From Planctomycetota bacterium (GTDB taxonomy: Bacteria > Planctomycetota > Planctomycetia > Pirellulales > Pirellulaceae): a DNA stretch of 14,105 nucleotides. Made by a program: the position numbers and the translations under genes. Numbering within the stretch: the first letter of the stretch is position 1; the number at the start of each line of letters is the position of its first letter. Positions 1 to 7,690 of the stretch are shown here, piece after piece. The notes beneath the pieces were generated by a model that worked only from the letters and a program-made list of their open reading frames with translations, made no database searches and was not told the origin of the DNA. The stretch covers positions 1-14,105 of the forward strand of contig JAPLNJ010001208.1 of NCBI GenBank assembly GCA_026692885.1, given 5' to 3'.

Positions 1-93
1 CTTAATCTTTCACCTTAATCTTGCGTGCCTCCCCACACGAGCTGTCGGAGCTGGCACCGTTCTTCTTTCACGAGATTAGGGCGAAAGATTAGG
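1..93. repeat. Imperfect inverted repeat at left edge
   Basis: Bases 1-21 and 73-93 are reverse complements at 18 of 21 positions. Two of the three mismatches would be G-U pairs if the + strand is transcribed. The arms are separated by 51 bp. Each arm is itself built from two copies of a TTAATCTTT/CCTAATCTTT-like unit. No gene is seen here. The right arm runs into the 15-bp tandem array, so both may belong to one repetitive intergenic element. The left limit is unknown because the window begins inside it. Confidence 0.6.
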
Positions 94-180
94 GGAGATC
101 GAAGTAGGGGAGATCGAAGTAGGGGAGATCGAAGTAGGGGAGATCGAAGTAGGGGAGATCGAAGTAGGGGAGATCGAAGT
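91..180. repeat. 15-bp tandem repeat, six perfect copies
   Basis: The unit AGGGGAGATCGAAGT occurs six times with no mismatch or gap. The array ends 44 bp before the ATG at 225, so it lies in the promoter or 5' leader region of the large secreted protein gene. One + strand frame through it is open and reads as repeated RGDRS, but that frame is not the frame of the downstream gene. Perfect identity of all copies implies recent expansion or homogenisation. Copy number is likely to vary between strains (inference). Confidence 0.95.
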
Positions 181-224
181 TCCGGCGCAGCCGGTGAAGT
201 TCAAACTCTTGAAAGAGGCTGTCC

Positions 225-3200
225 ATGCAACCAATCCACTCGTTCGTCATACTCACCCTGCTGGCAAACGCTGCCGTCCAGGCCACCGAGACCGAAAACC
301 TGAATCTCCGCATCCTCCCCGCCCCGGCGAACATGGTCATCGACGGTCGGGCCGACGACTGGGACCTTTCGGGCGGAGTGTTCGTCTGCGGCGATGCGGA
401 GAACCAACGCGACAAAATGTCCGTGTGGATTCATGCGATGTACGACGCGGACAAGCTCTACGTGCTGGCCCGCTGGCTCGACGAGACGCCGCTGAGCAAC
501 CCGGGTTCGATCGCCGGTGACTACGGGTGGGCCGGCGACTGCCTGCAGCTCCGGCTCATCGCTGACCCAGAGAAGAGCCGTGACCCGAGGCAGATGCCGA
601 TCTGTTGGGTCACCGCCTGGCGCGACCGAGACGGCAAGGATGTGATCGATCTGGGGTTCCCTAACAAGAATGGTGAGGACCTGAAAGACGCCAAGACGAA
701 GGGGGCCCGGCAGGCGTTTCTGGCGAATGCCGACCGGAAGGGCTACGTCCAGGAGCTGGCCCTGCCCTGGAAGACGTTGATCGCGGGCGGCATCACTCCT
801 CAGCCGGGCCAGCGGATCGTCTTTTCCGTGGAGCCCAACTTCAACACCACGGCGGGCTTCCGAATTAGCCTCAAGGATATCTTCCGCCCGGGCGTGGTTC
901 CCGACCGCGTGTTTACGTTCACGGCATCCACGTGCTGGGGCTATGGCACGTTCGCGGCGGCGGGCAAGGTCCCGCCGCAGAAGCTGCGTCTGGCCGACAA
1001 CCGTGAGTTCGCCGTGGCGCTGCGCGACGGCCTACCGTCGATCGACTGGACCGGGCTGTTTAAGACGCGGAAGATGGAGGGGTTCGCAAAGATCAACCTG
1101 GAGCTGCCGGAGGATGGTTACGTCTCGCTCAACATGAAGAACGCCGAGGGCCGCGTTGTACGGCAATTGCTCAACGCCGCCTTCCTCACCCGTGGCCGGC
1201 AAGAGATTCTGTGGGACGGACTGACCAACATGAGCCACCTGCGGCCAGGCGAAATCGTCGAGTCCGGCGTCTATACCTGGGAGGCGATCTATCACACCGG
1301 CATCGGCCTGCGGCTGGTCGGGTGGGCCGACAACGCGGGCAAGACCCCGTTCGACTCGCCGGGAGGGAACTGGGGTGGCGACCACGGCCTGCCCTGCGCT
1401 GTGACCACGGACGGCCAGGCGATGTACCTCGGCTGGAATGGCTCGGAGGCGGGGCAGGCCGTGGTTTGCACCGACCTCGAAGGCCAGGTCAAGTGGCGGC
1501 ATAAACGCGGCGGGTTCGGCGGCGCGAACCAGCTCGCCGCAGCCCACGGCGTGGTCTACGTCAACGACAATCAATTGAACGAGTCGGTGCTCTATCGACT
1601 CGACGCCAAGACCGGCCAGTACAGCAACTGGAAGGGAAAGGACACCGCCGTGCTGCGGATCGAGCCGGGGCTCGCCGGACTCGACGTGGCCGGCGGCAAG
1701 CTCTACCTCAGCCAGGGCGACGGCGTGCGGGTGCTCGACGCGGGAACGGGCGAGCAACTCGCCAAAGTCGCCGTCCACGAACCGGGCGATCTGGAGGCGG
1801 GTGCGGATGGCGGCGTCTACGTGCTCAGCAGCGGCAAACGAGTGCTGCGACTGGCGGCGGACGGCAGCGCCAAAGTGGTCATCGACGGACTGCAAAACGC
1901 GCGCGGCTTGGCGGTCGGGCCGGACGGGGCATGCTACGTCGGCGTCGGCGACCCGGACAACCAAATCAAGGTCTTCGACGCGGCAGGCAAGCCACTGCGC
2001 ACCATCGGGAAGCCCGGTGGCCGGCCGCTGGTCGGCGGGTGGGAGCCGGGCGGGATGCGGTTCATCAGCGCTCTGCGAGTGGATGCGAAAGGCGTCCTCT
2101 GGGTCGCCGAAAAGGACGGCTCGCCCAAGCGGTTCTCCTGCTGGAAGGTCGCTGACGACAGTTTCGTCCGCGAGTTTTTTGGACCCACCGTCTACGGCGC
2201 CCTGGGTGGTGCGATTTCGCCGGACGATCCGCTGACCATGGTCGGCAGCGGCTGCGAGTGGCGGCTGGATGCGAAAGCCGGCCAGGCCACTTGCCTTGGC
2301 GTCTTCCATCGTGACGGGATGGCGAACAGCCGTTTCGGGCGCGGGCCCAACGGACGACTCTACGTCGCCGTCGCCAACGGTTGGATCCATGGCGCTCCGC
2401 CGGTACTGATCTACGAGCGGCTGGCGCCGGGGAGATACAAGCTGCGCACTCGCTTCGACGCGGTCGCCGAAAAACAGAACGACGAAGGCTTCCCGGTCGG
2501 CAAGCTCCGTGGCGTACGGGTCTGGGCGGACGCGAACGACGACCAGCAGGAGCAGCCTGACGAGCGACGGGAATATCCGCTGGACCTGGGCGGCTGGATC
2601 ACCGGCTGGTGCATGTCCATGACATCCGACTTGACCTTCTACGGTTCGTTGTATCAGATCTCCGTGACGGGCTTCACGGCCTGCGGGGCACCGCAATATG
2701 ACCTTTCCAAGGTCCGCCAGCTGCCGGCGCCGGCCGACGTCGCCAGCCGTGGCGGCATGGGCGCCCAGCGTGGTTGCGGCTCAGCCAACGGCAAGCTCGT
2801 ACTCTACAACAGCCACTACGGCGCTCAGCACAGCGACTTTCCCTGCTACGAGATCGGCAGCGGCAAGCTGCTCTGGACCTACCCCAGCAACTACGTCGGC
2901 GTCCATGGCGGGCACGCGGCACCGCCGCCGCAGGTCGGGATGATCCGCGCCGCCTACGATATCGCCGGCACCGGTACCCTGCCGGAGCCCCTCGGCAGTA
3001 TCTTCGTGATCGCCACCGACAAGGGCGAATGGCACATCCTGACCGGCGCGGGCTTCTATCTGACGAAGCTCTTCGAGGCCGACCCACTCCAGATTCGCTG
3101 GCCCGACCCGGCCGTTCCCGGCGCAATCATGGACCACGTCCCGCCCGGCATGGGCGCCGAGGATTTCGGCGGCTCAATAAGCGTCACCCGGGACGGCAGC

Positions 3201-4067
3201 CTGTATGTCCAGGCCGGCAAGACGGCGTTTATCAACATGCAGGTCGTCGGGCTCGACACGGTTCGGCAACTCCGCGGCGGCACCTTGCAAGTGCGCGAGA
3301 GCGACCTGGCGCTGGCACGGGGATTCCGCGAGCAGCTGCTGCAGGCGAGCGTGGGCACCCGGCTGACCACGGTGAAGAAACAGACGGTCACCTTCACAGG
3401 CGATCTCCGCAAGGACTTCGGCACCCGAGAGCCGCTGGCCTTCGAGAAGACGGCGGCCGACCGCTGCGAGGCTGCCATCGCCTACGACGATGCCCACCTG
3501 TACCTCGGCTGGGCTGTCAAAGACGCCACGCCGTGGATCAACGGCGCCACCGATCCCGCCGAGATGTACGCCGGCGGCGACACCGTGGACTTCCAACTCG
3601 GCACGGACCCGCAGGCCGACCGCCAGCGGGCCAAGCCGGTCCTCGGCGATCTGCGTCTCTCGATCGGCAACTTCCAGGGGAAGCCCACGGCCGTTGTGTA
3701 CCGCCCGGTGGCGTCCGAGAAGGCGCCGCGGAAATTCTTCTCCGGCACAGTCAAGGAGGGCTACGAGATGCAGAGCGTCAAAGTGCTCGACGCGGCGAGA
3801 ATCGAGGTCAAGGCCGACCCGCAGGCCAAGCGGTATGTTGTTGAGGCCGCTATCCCGTTGGCAGCGTTGGGATTCAAGCCCGCCGCCGGCCTGACGGTGA
3901 GCGGCGATTTCGGCGCCACCTTCGGCGATCCGGCCGGCAAGGACACGGTGCTGCGCAGCCATTGGAACAACCAGGCGACCGGCATGGTGGCCGACGAGGT
4001 GTGGGAACTGGTGCCCGATCCGAAGCAGTGGGGCCAAATCACCTTCGAGGGCAGCGATCGCCCGTGA
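225..4067 (+). CDS. Secreted CBM9-like / beta-propeller protein
   Basis: This is a 1280-residue secreted protein. A signal peptide spans about residues 1-20 (hydrophobic stretch, cleavage near VQA/TE). The ATG at 225 is preceded by AGAGG at 214-218, six bases away. Residues about 28-235 form a CBM9/DOMON-like sugar-binding fold, with IDGRADDW near 40-46 and YDADKLYVLARWLDE near 73-87. Residues about 287-355 resemble a FlgD-type Ig-like domain, with GRVVRQLL and ILWDGLTN. Residues about 385-1010 contain repeated blades resembling PQQ/NHL propellers, such as KLYLSQGDGVRVLDAGTGE and GLAVGPDGACYVGV. Residues about 1055-1275 are a second CBM9-like domain, with IAYDDAHLYLGWAVKD and GGDTVDFQLGTD. 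No catalytic motif was recognised, so binding or scaffolding of extracellular polysaccharide is the best inference. It converges on the oxidoreductase/aldolase operon, which suggests a shared role in glycan use. Domain calls are by eye; the family is fairly sure, the substrate unknown. Confidence 0.85.
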   Translation: MQPIHSFVILTLLANAAVQATETENLNLRILPAPANMVIDGRADDWDLSGGVFVCGDAENQRDKMSVWIHAMYDADKLYVLARWLDETPLSNPGSIAGDYGWAGDCLQLRLIADPEKSRDPRQMPICWVTAWRDRDGKDVIDLGFPNKNGEDLKDAKTKGARQAFLANADRKGYVQELALPWKTLIAGGITPQPGQRIVFSVEPNFNTTAGFRISLKDIFRPGVVPDRVFTFTASTCWGYGTFAAAGKVPPQKLRLADNREFAVALRDGLPSIDWTGLFKTRKMEGFAKINLELPEDGYVSLNMKNAEGRVVRQLLNAAFLTRGRQEILWDGLTNMSHLRPGEIVESGVYTWEAIYHTGIGLRLVGWADNAGKTPFDSPGGNWGGDHGLPCAVTTDGQAMYLGWNGSEAGQAVVCTDLEGQVKWRHKRGGFGGANQLAAAHGVVYVNDNQLNESVLYRLDAKTGQYSNWKGKDTAVLRIEPGLAGLDVAGGKLYLSQGDGVRVLDAGTGEQLAKVAVHEPGDLEAGADGGVYVLSSGKRVLRLAADGSAKVVIDGLQNARGLAVGPDGACYVGVGDPDNQIKVFDAAGKPLRTIGKPGGRPLVGGWEPGGMRFISALRVDAKGVLWVAEKDGSPKRFSCWKVADDSFVREFFGPTVYGALGGAISPDDPLTMVGSGCEWRLDAKAGQATCLGVFHRDGMANSRFGRGPNGRLYVAVANGWIHGAPPVLIYERLAPGRYKLRTRFDAVAEKQNDEGFPVGKLRGVRVWADANDDQQEQPDERREYPLDLGGWITGWCMSMTSDLTFYGSLYQISVTGFTACGAPQYDLSKVRQLPAPADVASRGGMGAQRGCGSANGKLVLYNSHYGAQHSDFPCYEIGSGKLLWTYPSNYVGVHGGHAAPPPQVGMIRAAYDIAGTGTLPEPLGSIFVIATDKGEWHILTGAGFYLTKLFEADPLQIRWPDPAVPGAIMDHVPPGMGAEDFGGSISVTRDGSLYVQAGKTAFINMQVVGLDTVRQLRGGTLQVRESDLALARGFREQLLQASVGTRLTTVKKQTVTFTGDLRKDFGTREPLAFEKTAADRCEAAIAYDDAHLYLGWAVKDATPWINGATDPAEMYAGGDTVDFQLGTDPQADRQRAKPVLGDLRLSIGNFQGKPTAVVYRPVASEKAPRKFFSGTVKEGYEMQSVKVLDAARIEVKADPQAKRYVVEAAIPLAALGFKPAAGLTVSGDFGATFGDPAGKDTVLRSHWNNQATGMVADEVWELVPDPKQWGQITFEGSDRP

Positions 4068-4090
4068 CGCGACGCAATCCACACCATGAC

Positions 4091-5005
4091 TCACAGCCCT
4101 AGTTCATCGAGCAACTGGCGCACCTGTCCGCGCTCCGGCTCGCGGAAACGCTGAAACGGCTCGGCCATGAAATCATCGCAGAGACCCAGCAGCGACAACG
4201 CGCACTTCAGACCCTTAATGATGGCCGACGCATGGCGGCCCACCTGGTAGATGCGTCCCAGACGCAAGACCTGATCCTGCAACTCGGCGACCCGCGTGGT
4301 GTCGCGGCGGCTGGCGGCGTCGTAGAGTTCGACGAACAGCCGCGGATGCAGGTTGGCACCGCCATTCACGCCGCCCTGGCCGCCGCGCCGAACGGCGTCC
4401 GCCAGCAAGTGCTCCGGGCCGATCAGCACGGTCCAGTCAGGCCGTTCGCGCGCCAAGGCGAGCAATTGGTCGAAGTAGGCGAGATCGCCGGAGCTGTCCT
4501 TCACACCGCAAATGCGTGGGTTATCCAGCAAGCGGCGTATCGTCTGCGGCTCGAAGACAACCTTGGTCATCAACGGCATGTTGTACAAGAACAACGGCAA
4601 CGGCAGTTCCTCGGTCAGGTGCTGTACGTATTCGAATAGTTCCGGCTGGCCCGAGGGAAAGTAGTAGGGCGGCGCCAGTACCACCGCCTGGGCGCCCGCC
4701 TCGGCGGCCCGCCGCGCCAGGTTCAGCGACTCGACGAAGGCCGTGTCCGTGATACCCACCAGCACCGGCACGCGCTCCCGCACTTGCCGACACACCCGTT
4801 TGATCAACTCCCGCCGCAGCTGGTAACTCAACGACGGCGCCTCGCCCGTGGTGCCGAGGATGAACAGCCCGTGGACACCGCCCGCCAGGATGTGCTCGAT
4901 CAGACATTCCAGGCCGGCCACGTCGAGCGTGTCGCGGTCGCGCAGCGGTGTCACCATGGGCGGAAAGATGCCGCGCCAGATCGGGGAAGATCGCGAAATC
5001 TGCAT
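4091..5005 (-). CDS. DapA/NanA-superfamily 2-keto acid aldolase or lyase
   Basis: This 304-residue cytosolic protein is a class I aldolase of the dihydrodipicolinate synthase / N-acetylneuraminate lyase superfamily, of typical length. Visible signatures are GTTGE at 51-55, PPYY at 112-115, the YNMP tyrosine Y141, the Schiff-base lysine K169 in GVKDSSGD, and GGVNGGAN at 211-218. In true DapA an arginine lies five residues after the catalytic tyrosine (YNVPSRT); here that place is M146. This argues against lysine biosynthesis and for a NanA-like or 2-keto-3-deoxy-sugar-acid aldolase. The exact substrate is not readable. It is the second gene of an operon, starting 9 bp after the oxidoreductase stop. 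Its Shine-Dalgarno is weak (AAGG), consistent with translation coupled to the upstream gene. Family membership is near certain; the non-DapA reading is inference. Confidence 0.92.
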   Translation of the reverse strand: MQISRSSPIWRGIFPPMVTPLRDRDTLDVAGLECLIEHILAGGVHGLFILGTTGEAPSLSYQLRRELIKRVCRQVRERVPVLVGITDTAFVESLNLARRAAEAGAQAVVLAPPYYFPSGQPELFEYVQHLTEELPLPLFLYNMPLMTKVVFEPQTIRRLLDNPRICGVKDSSGDLAYFDQLLALARERPDWTVLIGPEHLLADAVRRGGQGGVNGGANLHPRLFVELYDAASRRDTTRVAELQDQVLRLGRIYQVGRHASAIIKGLKCALSLLGLCDDFMAEPFQRFREPERGQVRQLLDELGL

Positions 5006-5014
5006 AGGCCTTGT

Positions 5015-6379
5015 TTAGTACTCCTGCTTCCTCGTGATTCCCGGTTCGGGCATCGGGTACTTGCCGTTGGCGGCGAGCTGCAGTGGTGCGGCCCCTTCCA
5101 TCGTCAGCTTGTCGACATCCGGAGCGAATTCATGCGGACAATTCAGGATGTCGTCGAAGGTAATGATCTGGCCGGTATGCGCGGCCATGCGGCCCATCGA
5201 GGTGACGAGGCTGCCTTCGGCGCCACGTTTCGCCTCGTTGTAGGGCTTGTCCTCGCGGATGGCGTCGATCAAGTCGTCCCACTCCAGCTGATAAGGACTC
5301 TTTTCGGGCTGCGGGTAGGCCCAAAGCAGAGCTTCTTGGGTCATGTTGTGCCCCTTGTAGGTGCGCACTTTGCCGGGTGCGTGCGACGACGTGGAGATGA
5401 CGCCGCAGCCTTTCGTGCCGAGCGCGTAACTGGCGAACTCGTTATGGCACCCTGGCATCTGCCGGCCGTAGTAGAACAGCTTGGTACCATCCGGGAAGGT
5501 GTACTCGACCGAGTAGGTGTCCAGGTTCTGGTCCACGTTATTGCCGCGGTAGTGGCGGCCGCCGAGGGCTTGGGCGCTGATCGGCCAGGCCCCTTTCATC
5601 CAGGAGCACTCGTCGATTTGGTGGATATAGTAGTCGCTGTAGACACCGCCGCTGGCCCAGAGGAAGGAGTGGAAGCGTTGAATCTGGTACAACAACTCGC
5701 TCTGTTCGTCTGGTTTGGGACCGGTCATGCCGCCCCCGCCGCCCATGCGGTAGGCCCGCAAGGTAATCAGGTCGCCGATCTCGCCACCTTTGATCCGTTC
5801 CAGCAGCTCCTGACGCCCGCGGCAGTGGCGAATCATCAGACCCACGCCGACCTTCAGGTTCTTCTTGACCGACTCGTCAGCCAACGTCAGGATTCTGCGC
5901 GTCGACGGGCCGTCGACCGTGACCGGCTTCTCCATGAAGACGTGAAGGCCCTTCTGGATGGCGTAAGTGAAATGGACCCAGCGAAACGCCGGGGGCGTGG
6001 CGAAGATCGCCACATCGCCCGCCCGGAGGCAGTCCAAGGCTTTCTTGTAGCCGTCGAAACCGAGGAACTTGTGGTCTTCGGGCACGTCGACCTGATCCTT
6101 GAACTGCTTCTTCAGATTCTCGTAGCTGTTGGTCAGCTTGCGTTCGAAGACGTCGGCCATCGCCACCAGTTTGATCGGACCGTTCTTCACGGCCAGAGCG
6201 TTGGCCGCCGCGCCCGTGCCGCGGCCGCCGCAGCCGACCAGGGCCACCTGGATGGTGTTGTTCTCCGCCGCATGGACGTGCGGGACGACGGCCCCGACGG
6301 CGGCCGAGGCCGCGGCGATCTGCCCGGTGTGTTTGAGGAATTGACGACGCGACGTGACGCTGGGCTTGCTCTCGCTCAT
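5015..6379 (-). CDS. Tat-exported Gfo/Idh/MocA family oxidoreductase
   Basis: This is a 454-residue NAD(P)-dependent oxidoreductase of the glucose-fructose oxidoreductase / inositol dehydrogenase family. The N-terminus carries a consensus Tat signal, SRRQFLK at 10-16, then an alanine-rich stretch and a likely cleavage near VHA/A at 37. The Rossmann dinucleotide motif is VGCGGRG at 48-54. The family EKP motif is at 150-152, and a D-x3-H pair (D249, H253) sits in SDYYIHQID. The C-terminal half has the usual alpha/beta substrate-domain features. Tat export suggests it folds with its cofactor before export and acts in the periplasm-like space. It is first in an operon with the DapA/NanA-like aldolase. 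The start is supported by a strong GGAGGT. It probably acts on a sugar or sugar derivative; the specificity cannot be read. Planctomycetes encode many such paralogues (known of the group). Confidence 0.95.
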   Translation of the reverse strand: MSESKPSVTSRRQFLKHTGQIAAASAAVGAVVPHVHAAENNTIQVALVGCGGRGTGAAANALAVKNGPIKLVAMADVFERKLTNSYENLKKQFKDQVDVPEDHKFLGFDGYKKALDCLRAGDVAIFATPPAFRWVHFTYAIQKGLHVFMEKPVTVDGPSTRRILTLADESVKKNLKVGVGLMIRHCRGRQELLERIKGGEIGDLITLRAYRMGGGGGMTGPKPDEQSELLYQIQRFHSFLWASGGVYSDYYIHQIDECSWMKGAWPISAQALGGRHYRGNNVDQNLDTYSVEYTFPDGTKLFYYGRQMPGCHNEFASYALGTKGCGVISTSSHAPGKVRTYKGHNMTQEALLWAYPQPEKSPYQLEWDDLIDAIREDKPYNEAKRGAEGSLVTSMGRMAAHTGQIITFDDILNCPHEFAPDVDKLTMEGAAPLQLAANGKYPMPEPGITRKQEY

Positions 6380-6384
6380 GATCG

Positions 6385-6390
6385 ACCTCC
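6385..6390 (-). promoter_or_regulatory. Shine-Dalgarno of the oxidoreductase gene
   Basis: On the minus strand GGAGGT lies five bases before the ATG at 6379. It fixes the start immediately ahead of the Tat signal. Confidence 0.8.
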
Positions 6391-6492
6391 GAGTACTCTG
6401 TACCTGGTTCCAGAAACGCGCCTCTTACGAATATCTGCTCGGCATCCGGAAATCAAGAGCCCGGATGATTCGCGGCGATCCTGCGCGTAGTG

Positions 6493-6610
6493 GCCGCGTA
6501 AGAATGACTTGAACGATTGGCCGTGGGACGGATTGGCGATCCGGCCGGGAAATACCGGCCGTATCGCCAATCCGTCCTACAAGGATTTGAGCAACTTATT
6601 TCTGCGCGGG
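6493..6610. repeat. 118-bp dyad element, MITE- or REP-like
   Basis: The element is symmetric without gaps about position 6551/6552. The inner arms 6526-6548 and 6555-6577 pair at 22 of 23 positions around the 6-nt loop GAAATA. The outer arms 6493-6525 and 6578-6610 still match at 18 of 33 positions, well above chance. Both strands therefore encode a similar peptide: GRIANPS followed by FLRG after eight residues on the minus strand, and the same on the plus strand. The peptide is probably a by-product of the palindrome. The symmetry suggests a dispersed palindromic element or a miniature mobile element without transposase. It lies upstream of the oxidoreductase operon and could also act as a terminator for minus-strand transcription coming from the YTV-type gene. 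Confidence 0.7.
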
Positions 6611-6684
6611 CTCGTAGGGTGCAGCGAGCCAGCGATTTGCCTGGTACACTCGGCACTCGTCAAGCGTTGGCCAGGGTTGCACGC

Positions 6685-6719
6685 GGTGCATCGGTGCTTG
6701 CCGCTGGCGACGATGCACC
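6685..6719. repeat. Short inverted repeat / hairpin
   Basis: GGTGCATCG at 6685-6693 and CGATGCACC at 6711-6719 are perfect reverse complements separated by 17 bp. The spacer itself contains a small GCC/GGC pairing. No U-run follows on either strand, so a role as terminator is not shown. Confidence 0.5.
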
Positions 6720-6854
6720 ACAGGCTGGGAATGGGGGATTGCGGTTTCGCAGAGACGGACCGCCCCTCAGTGCGTCATTCCATGATCAGCGCAGGACTCA
6801 CTAGGTTGCCAATGGCCTGGGTGGGCGCGGGGCCCGGTGGATACCCCGCCGAGC

Positions 6855-6888
6855 CGGAGCGGGCCGTCAGGGACGGCCCACGGCTCCG
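6855..6888 (-). terminator. Strong hairpin, candidate terminator after YTV-type gene
   Basis: The inner stem GGGCCGTC (6861-6868) pairs perfectly with GACGGCCC (6872-6879) around a 3-nt loop. It is extended by CGGAGC (6855-6860) pairing with GCTCCG (6883-6888) across a 3-nt bulge. It lies about 50 bp past the stop of the minus-strand YTV-type gene. An alternative hairpin GCTCC/GGAGC at 6883-6895 overlaps it. There is no T-run after the stem in the minus direction, so it is not a canonical intrinsic terminator. It may instead be a dispersed palindromic repeat. Confidence 0.5.
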
Positions 6889-6937
6889 CGGGAGCGTCGT
6901 CCTCCCCAGCCACGTGCTCTCGCTTTCCATGGGCGTG

Positions 6938-7690
6938 TCAGCGGTGGTGTTTCGCGCAGGTGGCGCAGCACTGGACCGTCTTGGGCAGCATCTTGCAAAC
7001 GGTGACTTCTATCGGTCGATACTCGATTTTCGGGACACACGCTTGTACCGTGCGTTCCTTCTCCACCGGCACCAATTTGTAGACGATGTCTCGCGCACAC
7101 TCCTTGGTGACTTTTTCGGGGACTTTGATGCAGTAGTCGATCTGACGTTTCGTGGTCTCGAAAACCACATCCGGCTCCTGGCAGGTGAGGGACCGCTCTT
7201 CCTCTCGCAAGGTCGTGACTTCACGCGTGCAGGGCACATCGACACAGACGAGGCCCTGCGGGGTGCAGATCTCCTGCCGAACCGTCTCCTGCCGCGTTTC
7301 CGTCACGGGAACTTGTACTTTGTACGTTCGCTCCACCGGGTTCATCACGACCTGGCACCTTTTCTCCGTGATCTCCTGGTTCTTGACCTCGTCTTTGAGA
7401 TACCAGCATTCCTTCGTGAAGATTCGTGTCTCCTCACGGCGTTCGAACACCGTATACGTTTCCTTACGTTCCTTGGTCTCATAGACGACACAAGGCTGCA
7501 TGCGGATCTCGACCACGTTGGTGGGTACCAATACGGTACATTCGACCAACTGGGACGCGGTGGCCGTGCGGCATTCAGGGCAGGCGGCAACCAACGCGCC
7601 TTCCGCTCGCACGGGAACGGCCGACAGGGTCAGCGGCAAGGCCAAGAGTAACAAGGCGGGAATGTTGCGTGGACGGATGCAGGGACTCAT
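6938..7690 (-). CDS. Cysteine-rich YTV-type wall protein
   Basis: This 250-residue exported protein resembles the YTV-domain proteins reported from planctomycete cell walls. A signal peptide covers about residues 1-29 (hydrophobic PALLLLALPLTLSAVPVRA). The mature part has 17 cysteines spaced along its length (including 37, 40, 51, 67, 95, 112, 142, 149, 154, 170) and ends in CCATCAKHHR. It is built of repeated beta-rich segments of the form YTVFERREETR, YKVQVPVTETRQETV and YKLVPVEKERTV, rich in Glu, Arg, Thr and Val. The many cysteines suggest disulfide cross-linking in a proteinaceous wall (inference from the family). AAGGAG lies ten bases before the ATG, at 7701-7706. It is 267 bp downstream of the giant surface-protein gene on the same strand; whether the two are cotranscribed is unclear because a hairpin lies between them. 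Family call by repeat style and cysteine content. Confidence 0.85.
   Translation of the reverse strand: MSPCIRPRNIPALLLLALPLTLSAVPVRAEGALVAACPECRTATASQLVECTVLVPTNVVEIRMQPCVVYETKERKETYTVFERREETRIFTKECWYLKDEVKNQEITEKRCQVVMNPVERTYKVQVPVTETRQETVRQEICTPQGLVCVDVPCTREVTTLREEERSLTCQEPDVVFETTKRQIDYCIKVPEKVTKECARDIVYKLVPVEKERTVQACVPKIEYRPIEVTVCKMLPKTVQCCATCAKHHR

Larger units (their letters stand above)
6380..6937. other. Intergenic region without a supported gene
   Basis: These 558 bp separate the start of the oxidoreductase gene from the end of the YTV-type gene. Open frames here look accidental: they overlap the dyad element or run antisense into the YTV-type gene. The stretch contains the 118-bp dyad at 6493-6610, a 9-bp-arm hairpin at 6685-6719 and a strong bipartite hairpin at 6855-6888. 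The promoter of the oxidoreductase operon should lie near 6390-6490, but I could not pick out clear -35 and -10 boxes. Confidence 0.6.

Noticed and set aside
25..303. Open frame with six RGD motifs across the 15-bp repeat
   Set aside because: It would start with GTG without a Shine-Dalgarno, the RGD series is simply the 15-bp repeat read in one frame, and its end overlaps the well-supported secreted protein gene in another frame.
1032..2696. 554-residue antisense open frame inside the secreted propeller gene
   Set aside because: It is antisense to a gene with clear domains, has no recognisable motif or signal, and is of the kind expected opposite GC-rich coding sequence.
4068..4090. Bidirectional terminator between the convergent stops
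   Set aside because: The 23-bp gap contains no stem or T-run that I could find.
4091..5005. Assignment of the aldolase as dapA
   Set aside because: The arginine expected after the catalytic tyrosine is replaced by Met146, and the context is sugar-related, not lysine biosynthesis.
4784..6490. 568-residue + strand open frame opposite the oxidoreductase and aldolase
   Set aside because: It lies opposite two genes with intact catalytic motifs and shows no recognisable domain; long antisense frames are common at this GC content.
6509..7651. 380-residue + strand open frame across the dyad and the YTV-type gene
   Set aside because: Its second half is antisense to the cysteine-rich protein, which has a signal peptide and repeat pattern; its first half is the palindromic element.
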